From assembly GCF_018403325.1 (NCBI RefSeq), contig NZ_BOSL01000013.1, forward strand, positions 1 to 64,000: a DNA stretch of 64,000 bases, in the 5' to 3' direction. Source of the DNA: Paenibacillus vini. Its GTDB lineage: Bacteria > Bacillota > Bacilli > Paenibacillales > Paenibacillaceae. Below are positions 25,813-35,353 of the stretch, in pieces. Numbering within the stretch: the stretch's first letter is position 1; every line of letters begins with the position of its first letter. The translations under genes and the position numbers were made by a program. The notes beneath the pieces are model-generated. The model saw nothing but the letters and a program-made list of their open reading frames with translations. It did no database searches and had not been told where the DNA came from.

Positions 25813-26634
25813 ATGAAGATGCCTATTCCGGTGAAAAAGTGGAGGAACGGATCGATCATATTGGCGGGTTGCGTGCTGTTGCTGATTTTGCTGTTGGGCA
25901 GCTTGGCTAAAGACCAGGCAACCGCAGTGAAAGAAGGTGGTCCCGTCGATGCTGCGGCCGCTCAGTGGGACAAACTGCTTGCTCTGGGCACCGGTTCTAT
26001 TCATGAAGAAATGAAGGGCACGGTGAAATGGCAGGGGGATTGGAACACGCTGTTGGCGCCGGAAGAAGCGATAGGAGTGCTCGCCACCCGACTGGGTCTG
26101 TCCGAAGTTGAACCGGAGACAGTACAAGATCATGAGGTTTATTCCGCGTATGGCCGTTCGATGGAAATCCGCTCCAAACTAACGGTTACGCCGGTCAAGG
26201 AAGGGACCTATTATGTCATTCTTAGACTGGAGGGGGAAGGCATGGAGACATTGAAGGAAATGAAATCCGAGCAGACGGTTTCCGGAGAATCGCTTGCGGA
26301 TGAGGGAGTGTCCATTCACTGGAACGCGGCTTTGCAGGGGACGATGAAGCCGGAGACCGGGGAATCTCCCGATACGGGTGAAATCGTGAGCACATCGATT
26401 GAAGACAGAATGCAAGAGCTGGAGGATTATGCTGCTCATGCATTAAAAATGGGCCTTGTGGAAAATTATAATGACGCAGACACCGTCAGCCGGACTTACT
26501 ACATTCCCGAGCTGCCGATATCCGTGATTAGCGGCGGTAAGACCGTGTCGCTGCAGATGGCCGTTCACCGCAATTCGGAAACGGGGATGGAGGAATTGTC
26601 GTTAGGCTCACCCTTGCTGACAATTGAATATTAG
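25813..26634 (+). CDS. YwmB family (TATA-box-binding-like) exported protein
   Basis: 273 aa. Signal anchor at about 14-33 (SIILAGCVLLLILLLGSLA), then an extracytoplasmic domain. The C-terminal pattern VSLQMAVHRN...LSLGSPLLTIEY matches YwmB, whose fold resembles TATA-binding protein; its function is unknown. GCGGAGG precedes ATG 25813; ATG 25819 is an alternative. Transcribed divergently from the germination operon. Confidence 0.7.
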   Translation: MKMPIPVKKWRNGSIILAGCVLLLILLLGSLAKDQATAVKEGGPVDAAAAQWDKLLALGTGSIHEEMKGTVKWQGDWNTLLAPEEAIGVLATRLGLSEVEPETVQDHEVYSAYGRSMEIRSKLTVTPVKEGTYYVILRLEGEGMETLKEMKSEQTVSGESLADEGVSIHWNAALQGTMKPETGESPDTGEIVSTSIEDRMQELEDYAAHALKMGLVENYNDADTVSRTYYIPELPISVISGGKTVSLQMAVHRNSETGMEELSLGSPLLTIEY

Positions 26635-26736
26635 AGGTTGTCTTGAAAACCTGACTGTTTGAACTCGCACTATAAGTGAAGGCAATGTAAATATTAGATA
26701 AATATTAGATGAATTTTCTGAAATACCGTCATTTTT

Positions 26737-26816
26737 TGATATGAATATGATGGCATCCTTTATGTGAATATGCTAAAATTACATCACATCCAGTGATGCC
26801 GTGTAAATTCATATCA
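26737..26816. promoter_or_regulatory. long inverted repeat upstream of zwf
   Basis: Left arm TGATATGAATATGATGGCATC (26737-26757) is mirrored by the reverse complement of 26795-26816 (TGATATGAAT...GGCATC). They share the 10-bp and 6-bp outer blocks and bracket an AT-rich region with a TAAAAT. It could be an operator pair or a stem-loop; no regulator is identified. A direct repeat AAATATTAGAT lies just upstream. Confidence 0.35.
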
Positions 26817-26871
26817 TTGGTGGGTAATTGAATAAATATTCACTATATTACATAGAAAGAAATGAGGAGCC

Positions 26872-28419
26872 ATGGCTGATATTCAAAATCTAGAATCACT
26901 GCAGACACCAGGAGCGGTATTTTTTATTTTTGGGGCAACCGGAGATTTGGCACGCCGCAAGCTCTTTCCCGCTATATATTCACTCTATCGCGAAGGAAAG
27001 CTGGCTGAGGACTTCGCCGTAATCGGCGTGGCGCGCCGTCCGCGTTCGCAGGAGGAATTCCGGGATGACGTTCATCGCTCTATTCAGGAATTTTGCCGTT
27101 ATAAAGTGGAGGATGAATCGAAGTGGACGCAGTTTGCTGAGCATTTTTCCTACAAATCTCTGGACATCAACAACATTGACGGATATCACGAGCTTCGCGA
27201 ACTGACCGAATCCGTGGAATCCCGTTTCAGCATTCCGGGTAACCGGCTGTTCTACCTGGCGCTTGCGCCGGAGCTGTTCGGTAGCGTATCCTTCAACCTG
27301 CAGAAGGGCGGCATGCTTAGCAGCGGCGGCTGGCACCGGCTGGTCATCGAGAAGCCGTTCGGCTACGATCTGCTCTCCGCACAGAAGCTGAACGAAGAAC
27401 TGAATCAGGTATTCAAAGAAGAAGAAATTTACCGGATCGACCACTATCTCGGCAAAGAGATGGTTCAAAATATTGAAGTAATCCGTTTTGCCAATGCGTT
27501 CTTTGAGCCGCTTTGGAACAACAAGCATATCGCAAATATTCAAATCACGCTTAGCGAAACTGTGGGCGTAGAAGAACGCGGCGGATATTACGATCATTCG
27601 GGAGCTCTGCGCGACATGGGCCAGAACCATATGCTGCAGATGCTGACCATGATTGCGATGGAGCCGCCTAGCCGTTTGTACCCGGAAGATATCCGGGACG
27701 AGAAGGTGAAGGTTCTCCGTTCATTGCGTCCGTACGCTTCCCCTGTGGAAGTGAAAGAGAGCGTCATTCGCGGTCAATATACGGAAGGCGAAAGCAAAGG
27801 CAAGAAGCTTCCTGGATACCGCCAGGAGGATAAGGTGGACCCGAACTCCAACACGGAAACCTACTTTGCGGCGAAAGTATTCGTTGACAATTTCCGCTGG
27901 GCCGGCGTACCGTTCTATATCCGTACAGGCAAACGTCTTCCGGTTAAGACAACTGAAGTTGTCGTAGAGTTCAAGCAAATGCCGACGAACGTATATCTGG
28001 GTCAGAAGCATAACCTGGAGCCGAACCTGCTTGTTATTCGTGTAAACCCTATGGAAGGGATCTATATCAAGATCAACGCGAAGAAGCCAGGCTCCGATTC
28101 CAAGATCGAACCTTTGGCGATGGAATTCTGCCAAAGCTGCCAGGTCGGGATCAACTCGCCGGAAGCCTATGAGCGTCTGATCCTTGATGCGGCGCACGGG
28201 GATTCCACCTACTTTACCCGCTGGGACGAGGTGGCTACCGCTTGGGCGTTCATCGACCGGATCGCATCGGCATGGGCGCAAAATCCGGGAGATATCAGTT
28301 CTTATCCTGCCGGTTCCTGGGGTCCGCAAGAAGCCCATGAACTGCTCGCCAAGGATGGATTCCACTGGTGGCCGGTCAATGGCCAGGAAGAAGATAATGT
28401 CGTTTGGGTAACGCCGTAA
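26872..28419 (+). CDS. zwf: glucose-6-phosphate 1-dehydrogenase
   Basis: 515 aa. First enzyme of the oxidative pentose phosphate pathway: oxidises glucose 6-phosphate with NADP+. Visible: the dinucleotide site GATGDLARRKLFPAIY (22-37), the EKPFG substrate loop, and the active-site RIDHYLGKE with the catalytic His. Length is normal. ATG 26872 follows GAGGAG closely. It stands alone, with its own leader and a terminator. Confidence 0.97.
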   Translation: MADIQNLESLQTPGAVFFIFGATGDLARRKLFPAIYSLYREGKLAEDFAVIGVARRPRSQEEFRDDVHRSIQEFCRYKVEDESKWTQFAEHFSYKSLDINNIDGYHELRELTESVESRFSIPGNRLFYLALAPELFGSVSFNLQKGGMLSSGGWHRLVIEKPFGYDLLSAQKLNEELNQVFKEEEIYRIDHYLGKEMVQNIEVIRFANAFFEPLWNNKHIANIQITLSETVGVEERGGYYDHSGALRDMGQNHMLQMLTMIAMEPPSRLYPEDIRDEKVKVLRSLRPYASPVEVKESVIRGQYTEGESKGKKLPGYRQEDKVDPNSNTETYFAAKVFVDNFRWAGVPFYIRTGKRLPVKTTEVVVEFKQMPTNVYLGQKHNLEPNLLVIRVNPMEGIYIKINAKKPGSDSKIEPLAMEFCQSCQVGINSPEAYERLILDAAHGDSTYFTRWDEVATAWAFIDRIASAWAQNPGDISSYPAGSWGPQEAHELLAKDGFHWWPVNGQEEDNVVWVTP

Positions 28420-28450
28420 CCTGAACCAAATAAATTGATGTGAGACTACA

Positions 28451-28488
28451 AACCGCCTTCGGGAGAACCTGAGGGCGGTTTTTTTTGC
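28451..28488 (+). terminator. terminator of zwf
   Basis: AACCGCCTTCGGGAGAACCTGAGGGCGGTT followed by a run of eight T. Confidence 0.9.
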
Positions 28489-28542
28489 GTTGTTTAACAA
28501 TTTAAGTAGTTAGATTTTTTCCATATATTGTATTCCGAAATT

Positions 28543-28571
28543 TTCAAACGGATGGTAGGATATGGTATATA
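28543..28571 (+). promoter_or_regulatory. possible sigma-A promoter of the stalk-domain protein
   Basis: TTCAAA, 17-bp spacer, TATATA, 20 bases before the ATG at 28591. Confidence 0.4.
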
Positions 28572-28590
28572 AAAAGCGAGGAGTGAAATT

Positions 28591-30039
28591 ATGAAAAAAA
28601 TTGGTGTAAGGGTCATAGCATTCTTTTTGAGCATAGCCATGTTATTCCCTGCGCTCGCTTCTGCAGGTACTTCAACACCGGGGTTGCCGCTACGGATCGA
28701 AATCAATGGGGAAAAGGTTACGGAGTTCTCAAAAGAGCCGTTTTTTGATGAAAATGATGTCGTTTTCGTCCCGTTATCTTTTTTATCGGATTCCTTACAT
28801 ATGAGAGTTGAACAGAGCGGAAATGAGATAATTATAATTTATGACAGAAAGAAGCTTGAGTTTAAATCGGGAGAGACATTGTATCGGGTAAACGGAAAAG
28901 CCGGCCAGTTCAAGACCGCTTCCGTCGTCAAAGAGGAGACGTTATTCATACCGCTGCAGGGGATCTGCGAGGCCTTTGGGATTACTTATAAATGGGACGG
29001 ACTGGTCAATACCTCTTACCTTATATGGAATGGGGAACCGGATCCGGATGTTATACTCCCCATTCCAGCACCTGTATCCAGTGATGTGTCTCTACAGCAA
29101 GACCAGTTAAACGGGAATCTGGCTGATTTCGGACATGTTGCAAGTACGGACAAATATCATTTTTATGTCAAACAATCGATTAAGCAGGATGTGCTTTACA
29201 GATATGATCTAAAAACAAAGCAAACCAAACAGATTGCAAGTGGAGAAAGTATTTATAATCTGGTTCCATACGGGGAGTGGCTGTATTTCTTGGGAGATAA
29301 TCCGGGTTCCGGCTCTCACGACGCATTTTCCCTTTACAAAATTAAAATGGACGGTACGAAGAAATCAATCGTTGGGAAGAAAAATGATTTGGCGCGTGTG
29401 TTTGTCATCGATAAGGGCTGGATTTATTTTGGAAACTGGCAGGATCAACAACGTTTGTACAAAATGAAGCTGGATGGTTCGGGATTGAAGAAGCTCGGTG
29501 ATGTTGAGGTAGGCAGGCTTCAAATTCGAGGGGATTGGCTGATCGCAGCGGACTGGAATGATGTTTACATCTATACGACGGCCGGGCAAAAGATTGCCGA
29601 GTTTTACTTGAGAGGCAGAAATATGACCGTTATCGGAGATAACTTGAGGATGAGCGGTTTCTCAGGAGAGATTACGACCATTCCGTTAAAAGCCGGTTCG
29701 CTTCTACAGGATACCCTGAAGATAAAAAGCGCTGACGTCCTTACTCAGGTAAATGAGATTGACATAGAGGTTATCAATTACAAAAATAATATTGCTTATA
29801 TGTATTTCAGAGGGACCAGTCATATTTACAAAATGGCCTTGGATGACGAACCTAAGCCAGTTCCTTTTGTGACTATTCCGAAAAGCGGTTCCGTTCAGGA
29901 GATTCAGATTGCAGGAAATTACATGTACTATACGGTTATTTATACGAAAGATGGCCATCGAATCATCAAGCGGGAGCTGTACCGTGTTTCGCTGGTCGGC
30001 CAAGTGAAGCCGGAGAAGCTATATACCGTAAATCAGTAA
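28591..30039 (+). CDS. exported copper-amine-oxidase-N-like stalk domain plus DUF5050-type propeller protein
   Basis: 482 aa. Signal peptide 1-25 (cleavage after LASA). A stalk domain follows at about 33-150 (FVPLSFLSDSLHMRVEQSGNEI, FIPLQGICEAFG). A repetitive beta-propeller-like region covers about 190-470, with repeated (W/L)YFxxxx...LYKxKxDGT units as in DUF5050. Probably cell-wall or surface associated; no enzymatic motif. One of three stalk-domain proteins in this window. Confidence 0.75.
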   Translation: MKKIGVRVIAFFLSIAMLFPALASAGTSTPGLPLRIEINGEKVTEFSKEPFFDENDVVFVPLSFLSDSLHMRVEQSGNEIIIIYDRKKLEFKSGETLYRVNGKAGQFKTASVVKEETLFIPLQGICEAFGITYKWDGLVNTSYLIWNGEPDPDVILPIPAPVSSDVSLQQDQLNGNLADFGHVASTDKYHFYVKQSIKQDVLYRYDLKTKQTKQIASGESIYNLVPYGEWLYFLGDNPGSGSHDAFSLYKIKMDGTKKSIVGKKNDLARVFVIDKGWIYFGNWQDQQRLYKMKLDGSGLKKLGDVEVGRLQIRGDWLIAADWNDVYIYTTAGQKIAEFYLRGRNMTVIGDNLRMSGFSGEITTIPLKAGSLLQDTLKIKSADVLTQVNEIDIEVINYKNNIAYMYFRGTSHIYKMALDDEPKPVPFVTIPKSGSVQEIQIAGNYMYYTVIYTKDGHRIIKRELYRVSLVGQVKPEKLYTVNQ

Positions 30040-30192
30040 AAGCGCCTAAATAAGAATGATAGGTGATTGTTCAGCGTTCATTTCAAAATTAGGCTTATAG
30101 AATTCAATTTCCAGCTTCCGTATCTGCGTAAGTCAAGCCAAAATATGTTACAATAACAGGTATGACTTTGTAGAAGCGAGAGGAAAGTGAGA

Positions 30193-31776
30193 ATGAGCAA
30201 CGCATTGGGACAACTGCTGCAGCAGGAAGTGGATAAGCGGAGAACGTTTGCGATCATCTCCCACCCGGATGCAGGGAAAACGACATTAACAGAAAAGCTG
30301 CTTTTGTTCGGGGGCGCCATCCGTTTAGCGGGATCGGTTAAAGCCCGGAAAGCCAGCAAGCACGCAACAAGCGACTGGATGGAAATTGAGAAGCAGCGGG
30401 GAATCTCCGTGACATCTTCCGTCATGCAGTTTGACTATAACGGCCATCGTATCAATATTTTGGATACGCCGGGCCACCAGGATTTCAGTGAGGACACCTA
30501 CCGGACTTTGACGGCTGCGGACAGCGCCGTGATGCTGATTGACGTCGCCAAAGGCGTCGAAGCGCAGACGATTAAGCTGTTTCAGGTATGCGCCAAGCGG
30601 GGAATTCCGATTTTTACGTTTATCAACAAATTGGACCGCGAAGGACGCAGCCCGTTCGAATTGATGGAGGAAATCGAGCAAGTGCTCGGTATCCGTTCCG
30701 TTCCGATGAACTGGCCGATCGGCATGGGCCGGGAATTGTGCGGCGTTTATGACCGGATGAAGAATCAGGTGGAACTGTTCCAGGGCGACGACCATTCGAA
30801 CATTCAAGTGAAGAAAGTGGATGGTTACGAGGATCCGGTCATTCGCGAAATGGCGGGCGACTACCTGCACGACCAGTTGTGCCAGGACTTGGAGCTGCTG
30901 GATGTAGCGGGCGATCCGTTTGATCTTGAAAAAGTGAAACGCGGGGAATTGACGCCGGTTTTCTTCGGCAGTGCGGTGAACAATTTCGGCGTACAGACAT
31001 TCCTCGAGAACTTCCTTCAACTGGCACCGAAACCGGAGCCGCGCCGGAGCACTACGGGGGTCGTTGAACCGACGAACGAGAAATTCTCCGGCTACGTGTT
31101 CAAGATCCAGGCCAATATGAACCCGGCGCACCGGGACCGGATCGCATTCCTTCGGATCGTGTCCGGCAAGTTTGAGCGCGGAATGTCAGTTAAGCATGTT
31201 CGGGTGGGCAAGGAAATCAAGCTGTCCCAGCCGCAGCAATTCTTGGCTCAGGACCGGGACATTGTTACCGAGGCTTATCCGGGCGATATTATCGGCTTGT
31301 TCGACCCGGGAATTTTCCGGATCGGAGATTCGCTTAGTCAAGGCGGGGAAGTTACCTTTGATGAACTGCCAACCTTTTCGCCGGAAATCTTCGCAAAGGT
31401 TACGGTCAAGAATGCCCTCAAGCATAAGCAGTATCAAAAAGGGATCGACCAGTTGACCGAGGAAGGGACGATTCAGGTCTTCACCACGGTAGGCTTTGAA
31501 GATACGCTGCTGGGCGTTGTCGGACAATTGCAGTTTGAAGTGTTCGAATACCGGATGAAGGGCGAATACGGAGTCGATGTGATGCTTCAGCGGATGCCGT
31601 TCCAATTTGCCCGCTGGATTGTCGCGGACAAAGTCGATCCTTCGAAGTTCCGCATTAATTCCACTTTGGTAAAAGATAAAAAAGGCAACTATGTCGCCTT
31701 GTTCGAAAATGAATATGCGATGCGTACGGCGATGGAGAAAAATCCGGACGCACAGTTTTTGGAGACGGCTCCATAA
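30193..31776 (+). CDS. prfC: peptide chain release factor 3
   Basis: 527 aa translational GTPase. RF3 removes RF1/RF2 from the ribosome after termination. G1 SHPDAGKTTLTEKLL, G3 DTPGHQDFSEDTYR and G4 NKLDR are intact, followed by the EF-Tu-like domain II and the RF3 C-terminal domain. I take ATG 30193 (MSNALGQLL) with AGAGGA upstream; GTG 30187 is also in frame. Confidence 0.95.
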   Translation: MSNALGQLLQQEVDKRRTFAIISHPDAGKTTLTEKLLLFGGAIRLAGSVKARKASKHATSDWMEIEKQRGISVTSSVMQFDYNGHRINILDTPGHQDFSEDTYRTLTAADSAVMLIDVAKGVEAQTIKLFQVCAKRGIPIFTFINKLDREGRSPFELMEEIEQVLGIRSVPMNWPIGMGRELCGVYDRMKNQVELFQGDDHSNIQVKKVDGYEDPVIREMAGDYLHDQLCQDLELLDVAGDPFDLEKVKRGELTPVFFGSAVNNFGVQTFLENFLQLAPKPEPRRSTTGVVEPTNEKFSGYVFKIQANMNPAHRDRIAFLRIVSGKFERGMSVKHVRVGKEIKLSQPQQFLAQDRDIVTEAYPGDIIGLFDPGIFRIGDSLSQGGEVTFDELPTFSPEIFAKVTVKNALKHKQYQKGIDQLTEEGTIQVFTTVGFEDTLLGVVGQLQFEVFEYRMKGEYGVDVMLQRMPFQFARWIVADKVDPSKFRINSTLVKDKKGNYVALFENEYAMRTAMEKNPDAQFLETAP

Positions 31777-31810
31777 GCCATCCAGGAAACCAGAGATTTT
31801 GATCTCATGA

Positions 31811-31850
31811 AAACAAGCCTTTCAGCGGAATGCTGAAGGCTTGTTTTTTT
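31811..31850. terminator. terminator between convergent prfC and sspI
   Basis: AACAAGCCTTTCAGC...GCTGAAGGCTTGTT followed by TTTTTT. Confidence 0.88.
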
Positions 31851-31861
31851 CGGGCAGGGTC

Positions 31862-32095
31862 TTATTTCAACGGCTTAAGATTACTGTGTTCCAGCTGGTC
31901 TTGCAGCACGGAAACCAACTCATCCTGTTTGGTGTGATCAATGTTCTTCCAGATCACCTCAAACACTACACCGAGACCGGGCAAAGCGGCTTCCTGTGCA
32001 TCGATTGAGCCTTCGATCATGTCGCGCATTCCGCTTTCGCTTTTGCCGTGGATTTTATGCAGGACGGCTTCACGCAAACTCATGGTGATTGGCAT
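31862..32095 (-). CDS. sspI: small acid-soluble spore protein SspI
   Basis: 77 aa. Matches the SspI family: MSLREAVLHKIHGKS then the strongly conserved ALPGLGVVFEVIWKN (about 37-51). A minor spore protein made in the forespore. ATG 32095 follows AAGGAGG with seven-base spacing. As I recall, sspI lies near ysgA in Bacillus too, which fits the neighbouring gene here. Confidence 0.93.
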   Translation of the reverse strand: MPITMSLREAVLHKIHGKSESGMRDMIEGSIDAQEAALPGLGVVFEVIWKNIDHTKQDELVSVLQDQLEHSNLKPLK

Positions 32096-32158
32096 TGGTA
32101 ACCCTCCTTGAAATAGTGATCGCCCAAAACTTAACGTTCCCGGTCAAGGGGCCAAAAA

Positions 32159-32187
32159 TTCAAGTTTGCATGACATTGTGATATACT
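32159..32187 (+). promoter_or_regulatory. possible sigma-A promoter of the Ktr gene
   Basis: TTCAAG, 17-bp spacer, TATACT; 34 bp before the start codon. Confidence 0.45.
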
Positions 32188-32221
32188 ATATCAATCCATA
32201 AGTCTCTAGGATGGTGAAGAA

Positions 32222-32896
32222 ATGGCTCATACGGAGAAAAAACAATTTGCCGTAATCGGCATGGGACGGTTCGGTTTAAGTGTAGCTAAAGCGCTCAGCG
32301 GAATGGGGTTTGACGTACTCGCGATCGATGCGGACGAACAGCATACCCAGGCGGTGTCGAATATAGTGACTCATGCGGTATCGGCGGATTCCACCGATGA
32401 AGAAGCGCTTCGGGCGCTCGGAATCCGCAACTTCGATGTCGTGGTCGTGGCGATCGGGGAAGATATCCAGGCGAGCATTCTCACGACGCTTATTTTGAAA
32501 GATATGGGCGGCCCGCTGATTGTAGTCAAGGCTCAGAATGAGCTGCACGGGAAAGTGCTGCAAAAGATCGGCGCGGATAAAGTGATTTATCCGGAGCGGG
32601 ACATGGGGCTGCGCGTAGCGCATCATCTGACCTCTCCGAATATTCTGGATTACATCGAATTGTCGGATGAATACAGCATTGTCGAGCTGCGGGCCACCAA
32701 GGCCATGCTCGGCCAAAACCTGAAGGAACTGAACGTACGCGCCAAATTCGGCTGCAACGTGATGGCGATCAAACGCGGATCGAAGATGAATATTTCTCCA
32801 TCCTCCAGCGACCGCCTCTCAGAAGGCGATATCCTCGTCATTGTCGGCGAGAAGAATGACCTGACCAAGATGGAGCTGGCCTATTCGGAGGCTTGA
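32222..32896 (+). CDS. KtrA/KtrC-type potassium channel RCK subunit
   Basis: 224 aa, cytoplasmic gating ring protein of a Ktr K+ uptake system. RCK_N Rossmann domain with VIGMGRFGLSVAKAL (11-25) binds ATP/ADP; the RCK_C (TrkA-C) domain (about 140-220) is the cyclic di-AMP-binding part in this family. No ktrB/ktrD channel gene is nearby, as is usual for KtrC. ATG 32222 follows AGGATGGTG. Confidence 0.92.
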   Translation: MAHTEKKQFAVIGMGRFGLSVAKALSGMGFDVLAIDADEQHTQAVSNIVTHAVSADSTDEEALRALGIRNFDVVVVAIGEDIQASILTTLILKDMGGPLIVVKAQNELHGKVLQKIGADKVIYPERDMGLRVAHHLTSPNILDYIELSDEYSIVELRATKAMLGQNLKELNVRAKFGCNVMAIKRGSKMNISPSSSDRLSEGDILVIVGEKNDLTKMELAYSEA

Positions 32897-32932
32897 TCGA
32901 GGAAATGATTTTGGCAAAGGAATGAACCGGAC

Positions 32933-33733
32933 ATGCAAATATTGTCTCCGCAAAATCCGCGGGTAAAAGAATGGGCGGGACTGCTTGAGAAGAAGCAGCG
33001 CGATAAGCAGGGCAAGTTCCTCATCGAAGGCATCCATCTCGTCCAGGAGGCGCTGGAGGCGCGAGCGGATATCGAATGCGTCTGCTACGAGGCGGAGGCG
33101 GGAATTCCCGGCGAGTTGGCCGAGGCTGCATCGGCAGGCCTGGACGTGGAGTGGATCGCGGTGTCTGAAGCCGTGATCGGGAAATGCAGCGATACGAAGA
33201 CGCCGCAGCCGGTGTTCGCCGTCGTCCGCAAAGCCGGCGGGGCCTTGCAGCCGCTGCTGGATACGGCAGGCGGCCTGGTTGTGGTGCTCGACGGCGTGCA
33301 GGATCCCGGCAACGTCGGCACCATTATCCGCACCGCCGACGCGGTCGGTGCGGACGGGGTTATTGTCGGCGCCGGATGCGCCGACATCTACGGGCCCAAG
33401 GTGCTGCGCGCCACCATGGGCTCGCTCTTTCACTTGCCGGTGGTACACGGCAAGCTGGGCGAGCTGCTGCCGCAGGCCAAGGCTCGCGGCATCCGGCTGG
33501 CCGGCACCAGCCTGCAGGCAGCGGTGAACTGCTACGCGTACGATTTCACCGGGCCGGTATGGCTGATGTTCGGCAGCGAAGGAAGCGGCCTGAGTCCGGA
33601 AGTCCGCGACCTCATGGACGACGGCCTCATCATCCCGATGCGCGGCCGCGCCGAATCGCTGAACGTGGCGATGGCCGCCTCGGTGCTGCTGTACGAAGCG
33701 CTGCGGCAGCGGGAGTTCTCGACCGGCCGATAA
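32933..33733 (+). CDS. SpoU/TrmH family RNA methyltransferase (YsgA-like)
   Basis: 266 aa. The N-terminal substrate-binding domain (KFLIEGIHLVQEAL, 28-41) is followed by the SPOUT knot: DGVQDPGNVGTIIRTADA, FGSEGSGLS and the C-terminal LNVAMAASVLLYEALRQ. It 2'-O-methylates rRNA or tRNA. Base composition turns markedly GC-rich in the second half (33180-33740), which creates long shadow frames. The sspI-ysgA association is conserved in Bacillus. Confidence 0.93.
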   Translation: MQILSPQNPRVKEWAGLLEKKQRDKQGKFLIEGIHLVQEALEARADIECVCYEAEAGIPGELAEAASAGLDVEWIAVSEAVIGKCSDTKTPQPVFAVVRKAGGALQPLLDTAGGLVVVLDGVQDPGNVGTIIRTADAVGADGVIVGAGCADIYGPKVLRATMGSLFHLPVVHGKLGELLPQAKARGIRLAGTSLQAAVNCYAYDFTGPVWLMFGSEGSGLSPEVRDLMDDGLIIPMRGRAESLNVAMAASVLLYEALRQREFSTGR

Positions 33734-33760
33734 TGGCGGCCAACGATCCTAAACAATAAT

Positions 33761-33816
33761 AAAGACTGGAGAGGTTCAGCAGCACTTTGCTGGAACCTTG
33801 CTCCAGTCTTTTTTTT
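33761..33816 (+). terminator. terminator after the SpoU methyltransferase gene
   Basis: AAAGACTGGAG...CTCCAGTCTTT with an inner AGGTTCAGCA/TGCTGGAACCT stem and eight T. The 263 bp that follow, up to 34079, hold no gene I can support; a TATACT at about 33989 may serve the next gene. Confidence 0.9.
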
Positions 33817-34079
33817 AATGAGACTAATTTAATAGATTAATTGCGACTTTGCATGGCAAGCTAGCAAATGGGATTTCGGTTTACGAGCGTTTGTTGTCGG
33901 ACTCGAAACAATAAGGCTTCAATGAAAAAGTAGTTTTTGTACAAAAAGAGTATGATTCCGCCATTTTCGTTTATTCTACTGAATCCTATACTGTATGTGT
34001 ATTGGGAGTAAGATTTGTCAGATGGTTAATCGTGCAGAGCATGTTTAGGCACAATTAAGTAGAGAGAAGGAGATTGACA

Positions 34080-35138
34080 ATGGATCATCGGATATACAAT
34101 GTTGCTATTATCGGCTACGGGGGCATGGGCAGCTATCACGTCAAATTGATGGAATCCGAGCCGCAGGTTGCCGTTATCGGCGTATACGATATCGTGGAGT
34201 ATCGGATGGACCTGGCCGAAGCCAGTGGCCATAAGACTTATCCAAGCCTGGAGGCCGTTCTGGCCGATGAGTCCGTGGATGTGGTTCTGATCGCCACGCC
34301 TAACGACGTTCATAAAGAGATTGCGATTAAAGCGCTGCAGGCTGGTAAACATGTCATTTGCGAAAAACCGGTTACGATAACCAGCTCCGATTTTATGGAT
34401 ATTGTCGAAGTAGCGAAACAGGAGAACCGCTTGTTTTCGGTGCATCAAAATCGCCGATGGGATGATGATTTTCGAATTGCCAAAGAGATCATCGACAAGA
34501 AGACCTTGGGAGAATTGTTCCATTTGGAATCCCGGGTTCAGGGAGCCAACGGCATTCCCGGGGACTGGCGCCAGCTAAAGGCTTACGGCGGAGGTATGCT
34601 GCTGGATTGGGGCGTACATTTACTGGACCAACTTCTTCTGATTACGGACAGCCAAATTGAAAGCGTAGCTGCTACGTTAAGTTATATTTTGGGTACCGAA
34701 GTAGATGACGGCTTTACCAGCTACATCACGTTCAAGGATGGCTTGACGGCACTCATTGAAGTGGGGACGACCAACTACGTGAAGCTGCCGCGCTGGTATA
34801 TCAAAGGGACGGAAGGTACCGCAGTAATCAGAGATTGGGATTTGAGCGGGGAGATTATCACCCGGAATCCGGATGTTGCCCACGTTGAGCCGAAACCGAT
34901 CCAAGCGGGTCAGGGGTTGACCAAGACGATGGCGCCGCCGTCCGAAGAGTCCACACTTACCCTCCCGATTGAGAAACCGGCCCCTGCAGCTCAAAGCTTC
35001 TATGCCAACTATATTTCCGCCATCGAAGGAACATCGGAACCAGTAGTAAAGAACGAGGAAGTACATCGTGTACTGGTGCTGATCGAGACGATTTTTGAGG
35101 CTGCCGCAACCAAAAGCGTGATTCATAGAAGCATCTAA
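34080..35138 (+). CDS. Gfo/Idh/MocA family oxidoreductase
   Basis: 352 aa. N-terminal NAD(P)-binding Rossmann fold with AIIGYGGMGSYH (9-20) and the family's signature ICEKPV (near 93-98, Lys conserved). The C-terminal alpha/beta domain has GGGMLLDWGVHLLDQ, holding the expected catalytic Asp/His. Likely acts on a sugar or inositol; substrate not deducible. ATG 34080 follows GAGAAGGAG; an in-frame TTG at 34074 sits too close to it. Monocistronic. Confidence 0.9.
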   Translation: MDHRIYNVAIIGYGGMGSYHVKLMESEPQVAVIGVYDIVEYRMDLAEASGHKTYPSLEAVLADESVDVVLIATPNDVHKEIAIKALQAGKHVICEKPVTITSSDFMDIVEVAKQENRLFSVHQNRRWDDDFRIAKEIIDKKTLGELFHLESRVQGANGIPGDWRQLKAYGGGMLLDWGVHLLDQLLLITDSQIESVAATLSYILGTEVDDGFTSYITFKDGLTALIEVGTTNYVKLPRWYIKGTEGTAVIRDWDLSGEIITRNPDVAHVEPKPIQAGQGLTKTMAPPSEESTLTLPIEKPAPAAQSFYANYISAIEGTSEPVVKNEEVHRVLVLIETIFEAAATKSVIHRSI

Positions 35139-35173
35139 AGTTCGTGATATATTGGAAAGTTGTAGCTGATGAT

Positions 35174-35210
35174 GCAAGCCCCGGTTCAAGAGAACCGGGG
35201 CTTGTTGCTT
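35174..35210 (+). terminator. terminator of the Gfo/Idh/MocA gene
   Basis: CAAGCCCCGGTTC/GAACCGGGGCTTG followed by TTGCTT. Confidence 0.75.
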
Positions 35211-35353
35211 CAATCAGGCTTAGAACGGACCTTTATGAGTCGGTCGGGACGATCGGATTGGCCTGAACAGAATTGAGCTGAATGGAGTTAAGTGAAGCCG
35301 AAAGCCGACTAATCGTCCGTCGAAGGCTGGTTGAGCCAAGGGGAACCCATACT

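Noticed and set aside
26634-26660. GAGGTTGTCTTGAAAACC as another copy of the 15.2-kb repeat end
   Set aside because: Only the first seven or so bases agree with the repeat end; too weak without a genome-wide comparison.
33184-33759. 191-codon Arg/Gly-rich plus-strand frame
   Set aside because: Alternate frame of the GC-rich part of the SpoU methyltransferase gene; composition is typical of a shadow.
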